Part shown: positions 15,946-25,204 of the stretch, piece after piece
How positions within the stretch are numbered: position 1 is the first letter of the stretch
Layout of the letters: each line of letters starts with the position of its first letter
Assembly (NCBI GenBank): GCA_052266715.1
Contig: JBQPRB010000005.1
Reading direction: 5' to 3' (one strand)
Length of the DNA stretch: 64,000 nt
DNA from: Jeotgalibaca sp052266715
GTDB lineage: Bacteria > Bacillota > Bacilli > Lactobacillales > Aerococcaceae
Position numbers and translations under genes: made by a program
The notes under the pieces: generated by a model
Told to the model about the DNA's origin: nothing
Database searches by the model: none
What the model saw: the letters and a program-made list of their open reading frames with translations, nothing else

Positions 15946-17277
15946 TTATTCTTCAGTAATTGTATCTTTATTAGTCTCTAAAAACACATCAATCGCTTCA
16001 ATTGAATTTTTTTCTTTTTGAATGACTTTAAAAATTACATTCTTGTAGGCAATTTCTTCGCCGACTTTGATATCGTACTTTTCATTCAGAATCCAGCCAC
16101 CGATTGTATCAACCGTGTCTTCTTCAAGGTCCAGCCCGAAGACATCATTTACATCGTCAGTTAGCATCCGGCCTCCCAGGCGGTAGTGGTTTTGGCCCAG
16201 GTGGATGTAGTCAGGAATGTTTTCGGATTCATATTCGTCGGAAATATCCCCAACGATCTCCTCGACGATATCTTCCATTGAAACCAAACCACTGGTCCCA
16301 CCATACTCATCAACCAAAATGGCAATTTGGTGGCGTTCTTTTTGCATTTTAAATAATAAATCCTTGATAGCCAGTGTCTCGATTACGGTAATGACCGGGC
16401 GCAGATAATCCTGGATATTAAAGGTTTCCGTCGTTTTCCCTTGCGTAGCGGCCACATAAGCACCAAAAATTTCCTTGGCGTTGATGACACCCAGAACATT
16501 ATCTTTATCGCCTTCGACTACCGGATAGCGGGTGTACTTTTCTTTTTGAAGGAGCATTCCGATATCTTCCAACGTGTCATCGCTCCACACAACTGCCATG
16601 TCCGTCCGCGGTACCATAATCTCCCGCGCCATTCTTTCGTCAAATTCAAATACATTTTCCACAAACTGATATTCTTCGAAATTGATTTCACCACTTTTTA
16701 GACTCTCACTCATGATCAAGCGTAGCTCTTCTTCGGAAACATTATCGTCCGATTCGGCGAAAGTGGTCAGTCCCAAAGCTTTTGAAATACCATTTGCTGC
16801 TTTATTCAAAATAAAAACAAACGGGTACATGATTTTGTACCAGATATGCAAGGGACGAGCAATTTTCATGCCCAGCTTCTCAGTCTTGGTAATCGCAAGA
16901 TTTTTGGGAACTAATTCACCAATAATAACTTGCAGCGCTGTCAAGATAGCGAAGGAAACGACAAATGATAAAATCGTTGAAGCACCTTCCGGGATATCGA
17001 AATTCGCAAATAGCGTATCAAAAATACGTTTAAAGGTTGGATCTCCTAACCAACCAAGAGCAAGTGAGGTGATGGTTACACCTAACTGGGTTGCGGATAA
17101 ATAGGTATCTAATTTAACCGTCATTGTTTTTAACAATTCAGCTGTTTTATTGCCGTTTTCGATTAAGTAGTCCAAACGCGAAGGGCGAATGCGGACCAGT
17201 ACAAATTCTGACATAACAAAAAAAGCGGCTACTGCTAAAATAATAAAGAATAGTATTAATCCTGTCGTAATACTCAT
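15946..17277 (-). CDS. CNNM/CorC-type membrane transporter (DUF21-CBS-CorC)
   Basis: A 443-residue protein of the 'hemolysin C' class: an N-terminal DUF21 membrane domain (about 1-195, helices near 3-25, 60-82, 98-120 and 137-155), paired CBS domains (about 205-335, with the REIMVPRTDM motif at the start and LVDEYGGTSGLVS at the end) and a C-terminal CorC_HlyC domain (about 350-430). Relatives export or sense Mg2+ and other divalent cations; the haemolysin name is historical. AGGAGGC lies just before the ATG. The 5' leader contains mutually exclusive hairpins. Confidence 0.9.
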   Translation of the reverse strand: MSITTGLILFFIILAVAAFFVMSEFVLVRIRPSRLDYLIENGNKTAELLKTMTVKLDTYLSATQLGVTITSLALGWLGDPTFKRIFDTLFANFDIPEGASTILSFVVSFAILTALQVIIGELVPKNLAITKTEKLGMKIARPLHIWYKIMYPFVFILNKAANGISKALGLTTFAESDDNVSEEELRLIMSESLKSGEINFEEYQFVENVFEFDERMAREIMVPRTDMAVVWSDDTLEDIGMLLQKEKYTRYPVVEGDKDNVLGVINAKEIFGAYVAATQGKTTETFNIQDYLRPVITVIETLAIKDLLFKMQKERHQIAILVDEYGGTSGLVSMEDIVEEIVGDISDEYESENIPDYIHLGQNHYRLGGRMLTDDVNDVFGLDLEEDTVDTIGGWILNEKYDIKVGEEIAYKNVIFKVIQKEKNSIEAIDVFLETNKDTITEE

Positions 17278-17311
17278 ATGTGCCTCCTATTAGTGGGTAG
17301 TCACAAGCATA

Positions 17312-17366
17312 CTTTTGGTAAAGCGATGGATGCGACCAAAAGATAACTTGGATGTAATCTTTTGGT
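17312..17366 (-). promoter_or_regulatory. Candidate switching leader of the CNNM gene
   Basis: Read on the minus strand, ACCAAAAGAT (17366-17357) pairs perfectly with ATCTTTTGGT (17344-17335), but a second ACCAAAAG (17319-17312), about 35 nt before the start codon, can compete for the same middle strand. Two exclusive hairpins are therefore possible, as in cation-responsive leaders. It does not match a known riboswitch that I can recognise; the upstream GAGGTGAAGCC only loosely recalls an M-box. Confidence 0.45.
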
Positions 17367-17481
17367 CTATAGAGAATAATCGTCTGAATTGCTCTGTCCC
17401 AAAGGCTTCACCTCTTTCTTAATAAAAAATTTCCACGCAACATTGGTATCTATGATAAAATTATAAATCAAATTTACAATT

Positions 17482-17511
17482 TTGCAATGTTGAAGGAATC
17501 AGACCTAAGAT
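17482..17511 (+). promoter_or_regulatory. Putative promoter of the PBP gene
   Basis: TTGCAA (17482-17487), 18-nt spacer, TAAGAT (17506-17511). Two direct repeats GACCTAAG (17502-17509 and 17524-17531, 22 nt apart) overlap and follow the -10 box and could be a tandem regulator site. Confidence 0.45.
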
Positions 17512-17560
17512 GGGTTACCAGATGACCTAAGTTTTGGTAAGCTAACAGTAAGGTAAAGGA

Positions 17561-19618
17561 ATGATGAATATGAAAGAAGAATGGAAAATAAAAATTAAAA
17601 ATTGGTACCATCGCCAAATGGTAAATCTCAAAAACTTCTGGCGTCGTTACCGCATTAATAAATTGATGGTCCTGCTCTCGCTGGTAGCAGTGCTCATCGG
17701 TAGCACTTATTTGGTTTTTTTAGCAAAAACAGCGGATGTTGAAAATTTAAAGGCTGGGTTGGGACAGACAACCGTGGTATATGACCGCTATGGTGAGGAA
17801 GCCGGTGAGTTGTATGCGCAAAAAGGGACATTCGTTTCGATTGAGGAAATATCGGCCCACATCCAGGATGCGGTAATTTCGACTGAGGACAAGCGGTTCT
17901 ATTCCCATAATGGCTTTGACCCGATTGGGATTGGACGGGCAGCGGTTGGTTATGTCATGAACCGTGGAAATATCGTGGGAGGGGGATCGACGCTGACCCA
18001 GCAGTTAGCGAAGAATGCCTATCTGACTCTCGATCAAACACTGATTAGAAAAGCGAAGGAATTATTCCTGGCTTTAGAAATTGAGAAACAGTATGAAAAA
18101 GCCGATATTTTGGAAATGTATTTAAATAATTCCTACTTCGGTAGTGGCGTGTGGGGCGTTGAGGATGCTTCCTGGAAGTATTTTGGCAAACCCGCTTCAG
18201 ATGTAACCTTGGCGGAAGGAGCGGTTTTGGCGGGTATTTTGAAAGCTCCGTCAAACTACAACCCGATTGATTACTATGACAATAGTATCGAGCGCCGGGA
18301 TTTAATTTTACAATTGATGGTTGATAATGGTTTTACAGACCAGAAAACGGCTGATGCAGCGATTGCGGAAGGTATTTATTTGACAGATGGTTACGACAAT
18401 AATGATGCCTATAATTATCCGTATTATTTCGATGCGTTGATCGAGGAGGCCATCGCGGAATACAATATTGATGAAGAAGATTTGTTGAACAAAGGGTACA
18501 AAATTTATACCGGCCTGGATCAACAATACCAGCAACAAATGGATTTGACCTATGAAACAGCCTATTTCACCGATGCAGAAGATGGGACCTTGCTTCAAAG
18601 TGCGTCAGTTGCCATTGAACCCGGGACAGGTGATGTCATGGCTATTGTGGGTGGACGCGGTGAGCATATGTTCCGTGGCTTTAACCGCGCTACTCAAATG
18701 CGGGTGCCACCAGCTTCGACGATTAAACCACTATCGGTGTATTTGCCAGCTTTGGAAAATGGTTACGAAGTGGATTCCTTGATCATGGATGATGACACCA
18801 TCGGATATGGTGAAAACAAGGATTATTTCGTTGCCAACTACAACTTCTATAGTGAGTACCAAGGCATTCCGATGTATCAGGCATTAGTGGAAAGTAAGAA
18901 TACGTCGGCTGCTTATTTATTGAATGAAATGGGTATTGAAAAAGGAGTCAAACAGCTGAAAGAATTTGGCTTCACCATACGTGAAGAAGATGAAAAAGAA
19001 TTAGGCGACATTGCTCTTGGGGCAATGGACGGTGTGTCACCCTTACAGATGGCGAGTGCGTATTCCGTATTTGCCAACGGTGGGGTGAAGGCTGAGCCGC
19101 GTTTCATCACCAAAATCGTGGATGCGACGGGAGCGGTCATTGTGGATAATACCAAGCCGAAAACGAAACGGATTACCTCCACAGAGACGGCCGATGAAAT
19201 GACGAGTATGATGATGGGGACGTATGCTCCGGGCGGTACCGGTTATGGTGCCCAGCCTTATAATGGCATGTTGCTGGCTGGTAAAACCGGGACATCCGAA
19301 GGGGACGGGGGCGAATATGACCGGACGAAATGGATGATTGGCTACACTCCGGATATCGCGATTGCGACATGGATCGGCTTCGACCATACCGATGCGGAAC
19401 ATAACTTGAGCAGTACCGGGAACATGTTCTATGATTTATTCAGTGCGGAAACCGGGAATCTATTGAGCGTCAGCCCACAAACCGAATTCGCGGTTGCGGG
19501 CATTGAAGAACAGGCAGAAACGAGCGGGGGCTTCCTGGATGACCTGAACGACTTTGGTCAGAAAATAGAGGAAGAATCGCAGAAATTCCTGGACTGGGCG
19601 ACGGGTTGGTTTAGATAA
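17561..19618 (+). CDS. Class A penicillin-binding protein (transglycosylase/transpeptidase)
   Basis: Bifunctional peptidoglycan synthase of 685 residues. A short basic cytoplasmic tail leads to one membrane helix (about 35-55). The GT51 glycosyltransferase domain shows Glu109-Asp110 (STEDKRFYSH) and GGSTLTQQLAKN near 141-152. The transpeptidase domain shows the active SxxK at Ser386-Lys389 (PASTIKP), SxN at 445-447 and KTGT at 575-578. Length and motif order fit the Pbp1A/Pbp2A group of Lactobacillales. It is a single-gene unit preceded by a possible tandem operator. Confidence 0.94.
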   Translation: MMNMKEEWKIKIKNWYHRQMVNLKNFWRRYRINKLMVLLSLVAVLIGSTYLVFLAKTADVENLKAGLGQTTVVYDRYGEEAGELYAQKGTFVSIEEISAHIQDAVISTEDKRFYSHNGFDPIGIGRAAVGYVMNRGNIVGGGSTLTQQLAKNAYLTLDQTLIRKAKELFLALEIEKQYEKADILEMYLNNSYFGSGVWGVEDASWKYFGKPASDVTLAEGAVLAGILKAPSNYNPIDYYDNSIERRDLILQLMVDNGFTDQKTADAAIAEGIYLTDGYDNNDAYNYPYYFDALIEEAIAEYNIDEEDLLNKGYKIYTGLDQQYQQQMDLTYETAYFTDAEDGTLLQSASVAIEPGTGDVMAIVGGRGEHMFRGFNRATQMRVPPASTIKPLSVYLPALENGYEVDSLIMDDDTIGYGENKDYFVANYNFYSEYQGIPMYQALVESKNTSAAYLLNEMGIEKGVKQLKEFGFTIREEDEKELGDIALGAMDGVSPLQMASAYSVFANGGVKAEPRFITKIVDATGAVIVDNTKPKTKRITSTETADEMTSMMMGTYAPGGTGYGAQPYNGMLLAGKTGTSEGDGGEYDRTKWMIGYTPDIAIATWIGFDHTDAEHNLSSTGNMFYDLFSAETGNLLSVSPQTEFAVAGIEEQAETSGGFLDDLNDFGQKIEEESQKFLDWATGWFR

Positions 19619-19701
19619 AACGAACGTATTTTCGATTAAATCTTTGCATCTGACGGTATTAATGTTAAAATAGAACTAGTAAAAGACAAAGGAATGAAGA
19701 C

Positions 19702-20061
19702 ATGAAAAACATTTATGATATTGCTTATGAATTAGAAAGTAACTTGCGCGAGCAACCTGCATTTAAATCATTGACGGAAGCTTATACTGCTGTTCAAGCA
19801 GATGAAGTAGCACGTTCATTGTTTGGTGAGTTCACAGGAATTCAACAACAAATCCAAATGAAACAAATGTCAGGTGAAGGCTTGGATGATGAGTTCATCC
19901 AAAAAGCACAAGAAATCGCAGGCCGTGCCGGCGAAAACGAAATGATTCAAAAAATGATGAGTGCTGAGCAACAATTGAGCACGGTTATTGAAGATATCAA
20001 CAAGATTATTGTTCGTCCACTTCAAGAAATGTACGCACAAAATCCTGGAAATGAAAATTAA
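19702..20061 (+). CDS. yheA: YheA/YmcA/YlbF family protein
   Basis: A 119-residue, mostly alpha-helical, Gln/Glu-rich protein of the YlbF/YmcA/YheA (DUF964) family. In Bacillus the YlbF-YmcA-YaaT complex acts with RNase Y on mRNA maturation, competence and biofilm control; YheA itself is less well understood. The helical pattern and the NEMIQKMMSAEQQLSTVIEDIN region fit YheA. It has its own ribosome site (AAAGGAATG) and a long terminator. Placement just before yhaO-yhaN-yhaM is close to the Bacillus arrangement. Confidence 0.82.
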   Translation: MKNIYDIAYELESNLREQPAFKSLTEAYTAVQADEVARSLFGEFTGIQQQIQMKQMSGEGLDDEFIQKAQEIAGRAGENEMIQKMMSAEQQLSTVIEDINKIIVRPLQEMYAQNPGNEN

Positions 20062-20076
20062 TCGTTATTAAAATAG

Positions 20077-20148
20077 CGGGCTTTGTCTTTCGAGATCAAA
20101 GTTGGTAGCAAGAAAGCCAGCTGATCAAAGGAGACAAAGCTTTTTTTG
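20077..20148 (+). terminator. Long terminator hairpin after yheA
   Basis: GCTTTGTCT at about 20081 pairs with AGACAAAGC at about 20132, enclosing further short helices (GATCAAAG near both arms), followed by seven T. Confidence 0.8.
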
Positions 20149-20153
20149 TTGGA

Positions 20154-20247
20154 ATTAAACCATTTCATAACTGAAAATTTATTAAAATGGTCTAATTAAC
20201 TGTTATTAAACCATTTCGATTAATTTTTGAAGCACAAATGGTTTAAT
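20154..20247. repeat. Alternating inverted-repeat array, AAATGGTTTAAT family, 4 half-sites
   Basis: Half-sites ATTAAACCATTT 20154, AAATGGTCTAAT 20185, ATTAAACCATTT 20205, AAATGGTTTAAT 20236. It lies between the yheA terminator and the yhaO start, ending 25 nt before the start codon, so it probably forms part of the yhaO promoter or leader. Confidence 0.85.
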
Positions 20248-20271
20248 TGATGCAAGATTGGGGGGAAGGGT

Positions 20272-21498
20272 TTGATTCGCTTTATACATACTGCTGATTT
20301 GCATTTGGACAGTCCGTTCAAAGGCTTGAAGCAGTTACATCCAAAACTATATGATCGGGTTTATCAATCGACATTTCAAGCTTTCGAGCGTCTTGTGACG
20401 CTTGCTATCCAAGAAGCGGTTGATTTCATGGTCATAGCAGGGGACATTTACGATGGTGATAACCAAAGTGTCAAGGCTCAGGCATTTTTTCGCGACCAAA
20501 TGACACGTTTAAAGACGGCCCAAATTCCGGTTTTCCTTTCACACGGAAATCATGATTTTATGGATAACGGCACGTCGCGTTTGCAAATGCCATCAAACGT
20601 CACGGTCTTTGGAAACCAGCCTGAAACACATTACCTTAACAATACAGCTATCACGGGGTTCAGTTATCCAAAACGCTGGGTCACCGAGCGCATGATCGAT
20701 AAATATCCCAAACGCGCCAATACCGAATTTCATATTGGCCTCTTACACGGCTACCTTGAAGGTTCTGCCTCGGCCGAAGACGTTTATGCACCTTTTACCA
20801 TCACTGATTTACTCAATAAACAATACGATTATTGGGCACTTGGCCATATCCACAAGCGGCAAGTACTCATCCAACAACCACCTATCGTATATCCCGGCAA
20901 CACGCAGGGTCGCAATCCAAACGAATTGGACGAAAAAGGTGCTTTTTTGGTCACTTTACAAAAAGGTATGGAACCGACCTTAACTTTCGTGAATACCGCA
21001 CCGATATGGTGGAAAGAGAAGACAATTTCATTGTTGGGCATTCACACCCTTGATGTGCTCTACACTAAGATTGCTGAGGAAATTGCCCGTGCAGAAAAAC
21101 CGGATCAGGCCATTCTGTTGTCCCTCAAACTCGATGACCGTGAAGCATTACCTGACGACGTTATCACGCGTATCCACAACGGGGACCTCTTGGCTGGTAT
21201 CTCCCAGTCGGAAAATGTCTACTTGTACCGTATTTCCTTGGCACCGAAAAAAGAGCGCCTCGTCTTTTCTGCGGACGATCGCATGCAACAAAGTTTCAAC
21301 CGCAGCAAGGAGCATTTATCCCACGACGAAACTTATCGCCGCGTGCTCCAGGATTTATTCAAACATCCAACCGTGCGCACGCGCTTTGCGGATTTGGAGC
21401 AAGATAAGCACTTAAAAACCAAGATTTTACAGGAAGCAGAGGAATTACTCCTCGAGGATATCGTTTTCGAGGAGGGGGAATCAATTAATGAAGATTGA
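20272..21498 (+). CDS. yhaO: YhaO-type DNA metallophosphoesterase (SbcD/Mre11 family)
   Basis: A 408-residue SbcD-like calcineurin-fold nuclease subunit. Metal-binding motifs follow the family order: HTADLHLDSPF at the N-terminus, GDIYDGDN, SHGNHDF, LLHGYLEG and ALGHIHKRQ. It probably cuts DNA ends together with the AAA-type partner YhaN, whose start overlaps its end by 11 nt. TTG start after a very strong GGGGGGAAGGG ribosome site. The leader is occupied by an inverted-repeat array. Confidence 0.9.
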   Translation: MIRFIHTADLHLDSPFKGLKQLHPKLYDRVYQSTFQAFERLVTLAIQEAVDFMVIAGDIYDGDNQSVKAQAFFRDQMTRLKTAQIPVFLSHGNHDFMDNGTSRLQMPSNVTVFGNQPETHYLNNTAITGFSYPKRWVTERMIDKYPKRANTEFHIGLLHGYLEGSASAEDVYAPFTITDLLNKQYDYWALGHIHKRQVLIQQPPIVYPGNTQGRNPNELDEKGAFLVTLQKGMEPTLTFVNTAPIWWKEKTISLLGIHTLDVLYTKIAEEIARAEKPDQAILLSLKLDDREALPDDVITRIHNGDLLAGISQSENVYLYRISLAPKKERLVFSADDRMQQSFNRSKEHLSHDETYRRVLQDLFKHPTVRTRFADLEQDKHLKTKILQEAEELLLEDIVFEEGESINED

Positions 21499-24202
21499 AA
21501 AAATCGAAATCTACGGCTATGGCAAATGGACCCAAGCTACATTCACTGACCTAAAGGATCTACAAATTTTCCTCGGCAGCAATGAAGCCGGCAAGAGCAC
21601 AATTGCATCCTTTATCCATACGATTTTTTTTGGTTTTCCTTCCCGTCGAAAAAAAGACACGAATACGTATGAACCAAAGCTGGGCGAACGTTACGGTGGC
21701 CGTCTCACGCTATCAAACACACGTTTCGGAAACGTGACCATCGAACGAATTAAAAACCGTGATCGTGACCGGGCTACTTTGACCCATCAAAACGGGGTCC
21801 AGGAAATCGTCGAGAACTTGCCGCGTTATTTATTGGGGGTCGACAGTGCCACGTACGATGATTTGTACACCTTTCAAATCGACCGCCTCCTACACTTACG
21901 GCATGTAAAAAAAGAAGAGCTCAATCGCTATTTGATGGGGATCGGCGCGACCGGAAGTGAACTCTTCCTTAATTTAGCTGACGGCTATCGCAAGGAAGGC
22001 CAGAAAGAATTCAAGCCTTCCGGAAAAAATCCTGAGTTGAACAAAAAACTGGCAGAGACGGAAAAGTTGTGGGAACAGCTGCAAGTAGCCAAACGTAAAA
22101 ACAATGAATACCAGACCTTGTTGTTGCGGCTGGAATCGATTCAGGAAAAATTGCAACAGGGCAACGAACAAATCACTGGATTTGAACGGGAGAACCGTGA
22201 ACTGAGTGAGGCAATCCGACTGGGGGATTACTATCAAGAATGGCTACAACTTTCAGAAAAAATTGAAGCAGTGGATACCAGATTCTTGCCACCGGATGCG
22301 GCGAAACGTTGGGAACGACTGCAAACCGCCATTACGGATGACTTAAAACGATTGTCCGCAGTGAACGCCCAAATACAAAACGAACAAAAAGTGTATGCAG
22401 CATTTACGAATGCCATTTGGTACGACGAACATCGGCATGACTGGCATGCTTTGCAGGACGCTTATACCAAAACACAGGACTTATTTACGAATGCCTACGC
22501 TTTAACCAATCAAATGAATCAAGAAGAAGCCGCCTTGGTCATGTTCAAACGCCAATACGGGTTCGGGGATAATATGGTGAAAGTGGATGCGGAAAACGAA
22601 GCAATCATTCGGGAATTATTGGCTGAAGAAGAAAAAATTGCCGGTCAGATTGAATTAGTAAATCAACGAATTGCAACCTGTTATACCGAATTGGACTCAT
22701 TGGAAAAACGAATCAAGGAAGTAACCGGGAAAAGTGAGACAATCAAACCCCAAGTAACACCCACTAACAAAGCCAAGTTTGCCTGGTGGGGCCTTGCCAT
22801 CGCTGCTTTACTGGTGGCGGTCTTGTTACCAAGTTTGCGCATATATGCTTTGCTGGTGGCGGCGGTCGCTGTTGGAGCATCGTTCGTCAAGCCTAAACCA
22901 CCTACCGAAACGGAAGCCTATATCGCCCAACAAACGCGGGAAAGCCGTTTGCGTGATTTACGTGAAGACGAAGAGGCTGCGCAAGAACGCCTGCTGCAAT
23001 TTTTGAATGAGCAAGAAGCATTGGAAACGAAGATGGAGCAGCTCCAGGAGCAACAACGGACTTGGCTGGTAGAGGCACATTATCCAACGAGTTTCTCATT
23101 GCGGCGTGTGCTGGAAGAAAATCCGGCTGTCCAGTTGGAAAACCTTGAAACGAACCTTGCCCGAACAGTGGCCCGTTTGGAAGAAGTCGAGTTATCTTTA
23201 GCCGATTGGCAAACGCGTACGGAATTTATTCGCGAACATTTCCAATTGAATCATCTGGAACCTAAAATGTTCTTTGAACGTTTCCCGGAACTGCACCGTA
23301 AATTGGAAGTGGAAAGAACACAGGCCAAGAATAGTTCGGATAAGATCAGTGATTTAAAAGTAGAACGTAAGGAAATCCAAAACCGTTTGGATGAAATAAA
23401 TGCCAAGCGCCAAACTATGTTGGACAATGCCAATGTGGAAAACGAAGCTGAATTCTACCAATTGATGCAAGCCAAGGAAGAACAGGCTAAGCAAAAGCAG
23501 CGTCGCGATTTTCTGGCAGAACAATTGGCGGGGAAAGAGCGATTGCTCGAACGCTATCCCGACAAGCAAAAAGCCGAAAATAAACTACTGAAAAACCAAA
23601 GTCAAATCAGAAGTTTCCAGGAAAACCGGACTGCTTTGCAAGAAGAGGAGGTGTCCTTACGCCACGAAATCAGTATCCTGGAAGATGGTGGGACCTATAG
23701 TAGTCTCTTGCAAGAGTATGCGATTTTGGAAACGGAAGTGTATGACTTGATTGTTGAGTGGGGCAAGAAAATTGTAGCCGCGGAGTGGTTGGAAGATACC
23801 CTGCGCCACGGTAAAGAGGATCGTTTGCCGCACATCCTGGAAGACATGATTGCCTACTTTGTAAGATTAACGGAAGGTGCGTATACGCAGATTGTTTTCC
23901 AAAAATCGGGTTTAAAAATTCGCCGAAAAGATGGCACGGTGTTCGAACCGTTTGAATTATCGCAAGGGACGATTGAGCAGTTGTACATTGCCATGCGGTT
24001 TGCGTTTATAAAGAATACGGCGGATATTGCCAACTTGCCGATATTGGTCGATGATGGCTTCGTGAACTTCGATGTGAAGCGAAAAGGCGTTGTTTATGAA
24101 TTGCTGGGTGAGTTGAGTGATAAGGTGCAAGTTTTCTTCTTTACATTTGATCGAACAGTAACAGAAAAGTTTTCGTCCGAGCAAATCAGTGTGCTAAACT
24201 AA
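21488..24202 (+). CDS. yhaN: YhaN AAA-type ATPase (SbcC/Rad50-like)
   Basis: A 904-residue SMC-like ATPase. Walker A is LGSNEAGKSTIASF near residues 28-41; long coiled coils (about 150-420 and 490-760) flank a hydrophobic double segment at about 430-465 (WWGLAIAALL... and LLVAAVAVGA); the signature LSQGTIEQL and Walker B LPILVDDGFVNFD lie near the C-terminus. The central hydrophobic segment is typical of YhaN, unlike SbcC. Partner of YhaO in DNA-end processing. Genes overlap by 11 nt and yhaM follows after 27 nt. Confidence 0.9.
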   Translation: MKIEKIEIYGYGKWTQATFTDLKDLQIFLGSNEAGKSTIASFIHTIFFGFPSRRKKDTNTYEPKLGERYGGRLTLSNTRFGNVTIERIKNRDRDRATLTHQNGVQEIVENLPRYLLGVDSATYDDLYTFQIDRLLHLRHVKKEELNRYLMGIGATGSELFLNLADGYRKEGQKEFKPSGKNPELNKKLAETEKLWEQLQVAKRKNNEYQTLLLRLESIQEKLQQGNEQITGFERENRELSEAIRLGDYYQEWLQLSEKIEAVDTRFLPPDAAKRWERLQTAITDDLKRLSAVNAQIQNEQKVYAAFTNAIWYDEHRHDWHALQDAYTKTQDLFTNAYALTNQMNQEEAALVMFKRQYGFGDNMVKVDAENEAIIRELLAEEEKIAGQIELVNQRIATCYTELDSLEKRIKEVTGKSETIKPQVTPTNKAKFAWWGLAIAALLVAVLLPSLRIYALLVAAVAVGASFVKPKPPTETEAYIAQQTRESRLRDLREDEEAAQERLLQFLNEQEALETKMEQLQEQQRTWLVEAHYPTSFSLRRVLEENPAVQLENLETNLARTVARLEEVELSLADWQTRTEFIREHFQLNHLEPKMFFERFPELHRKLEVERTQAKNSSDKISDLKVERKEIQNRLDEINAKRQTMLDNANVENEAEFYQLMQAKEEQAKQKQRRDFLAEQLAGKERLLERYPDKQKAENKLLKNQSQIRSFQENRTALQEEEVSLRHEISILEDGGTYSSLLQEYAILETEVYDLIVEWGKKIVAAEWLEDTLRHGKEDRLPHILEDMIAYFVRLTEGAYTQIVFQKSGLKIRRKDGTVFEPFELSQGTIEQLYIAMRFAFIKNTADIANLPILVDDGFVNFDVKRKGVVYELLGELSDKVQVFFFTFDRTVTEKFSSEQISVLN

Positions 24203-24229
24203 GTTAAAAGATGAGAGAGGAGCGGTAGT

Positions 24230-25195
24230 GTGGCCAAGAAAATATATGAATTTGAGATTGATGAGCCTTTGGAACTTTTTGCATTGATTAAAGGGGCCGA
24301 TGTGCGTAAAGCTAAAAATAATAAACCTTTCATCGCCTTTACGTTTCAGGATAAGAGCGGACAGATTGATGGGAAGTTTTGGGATGCCAAGGATGAGGAT
24401 ATTGCGCGTTTCCAGGCCGGGACCGTTGTGCAAGTGACCGGTAAACGGGAACTGTATCAAAATAATCCGCAACTGCGTATTACGAAACTACGTCCGATTA
24501 CAGATAGCGAACCCTATACGCCGGAGATGTTCATGGAACGCGCACCGATGCGGACGGAAGATATGGTAGAGGAAATTAACCAAACTTTATTCGAGATTAC
24601 GAGTGCGCCGGTGAACCGCATTGTGCGCCATATTTTGAATAAGTATCACAAAGCATTTTTCGAATTTCCGGCGGCAAAACGCCACCATCATGCGTTTCCA
24701 GGCGGGTTAAGTTACCATACGGTGTCGATTTTAAGGCTAGCGAAAGCAGTCATTAATAATTATCCAAGCGTGAACCAGTCGCTCTTATTGGGTGGCGTGA
24801 TTTTGCATGATATCGGAAAGACGATTGAATTGTCTGGCAGTATGTCGACAGAATATACGTTAAAAGGAAATCTAATTGGGCATATCGTTTTGATGGACGA
24901 GGAAATTACCAAAGCCTGTGAAGTTTTGAAAATCAGTGAAGACAACGAAGATGTGATTTTGTTGAAACATATCGTGCTGGCGCATCATGGGAAGCTGGAA
25001 TTCGGTTCGCCTGTGGTTCCACATCTATTGGAAGCTCAAATTATTCATCACTTGGACTTGCTGGATGCTTCCATCAACATGATTGACACTGCCTTGCAAC
25101 GGACGACAGAAGGAACATTCAGCGAGCGTATTTTTGGCCTCGAAAACCGTTCATTCTACAAACCATTGGGACATGTAAAACCAGAAAATGAGTAA
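24230..25195 (+). CDS. yhaM: 3'-5' exoribonuclease YhaM
   Basis: A 321-residue exonuclease with an N-terminal OB fold (about 15-90, GQIDGKFWDAKDEDI) and a C-terminal HD domain: HHHAFPGGLSYH near 150-161, ILHDIGKTIEL near 193-203 and HIVLAHHGKLEFGSP near 247-261. YhaM trims RNA and single-stranded DNA from the 3' end and in streptococci removes short tails left after termination. GTG start behind GAGAGGAGCGG. Third gene of yhaO-yhaN-yhaM; a structured element and terminator follow. Confidence 0.95.
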   Translation: MAKKIYEFEIDEPLELFALIKGADVRKAKNNKPFIAFTFQDKSGQIDGKFWDAKDEDIARFQAGTVVQVTGKRELYQNNPQLRITKLRPITDSEPYTPEMFMERAPMRTEDMVEEINQTLFEITSAPVNRIVRHILNKYHKAFFEFPAAKRHHHAFPGGLSYHTVSILRLAKAVINNYPSVNQSLLLGGVILHDIGKTIELSGSMSTEYTLKGNLIGHIVLMDEEITKACEVLKISEDNEDVILLKHIVLAHHGKLEFGSPVVPHLLEAQIIHHLDLLDASINMIDTALQRTTEGTFSERIFGLENRSFYKPLGHVKPENE

Positions 25196-25204
25196 GATTA
25201 GATG

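Noticed and set aside
15946..17277. Haemolysin
   Set aside because: The DUF21-CBS-CorC family is often labelled haemolysin; domain layout indicates a cation transporter/sensor of the CNNM/CorC type.
17278..17470. M-box or Mn2+ riboswitch before the CNNM gene
   Set aside because: Only GAGGTGAAGCC resembles the M-box start; the rest of the core could not be matched, so only a generic switching leader is claimed.
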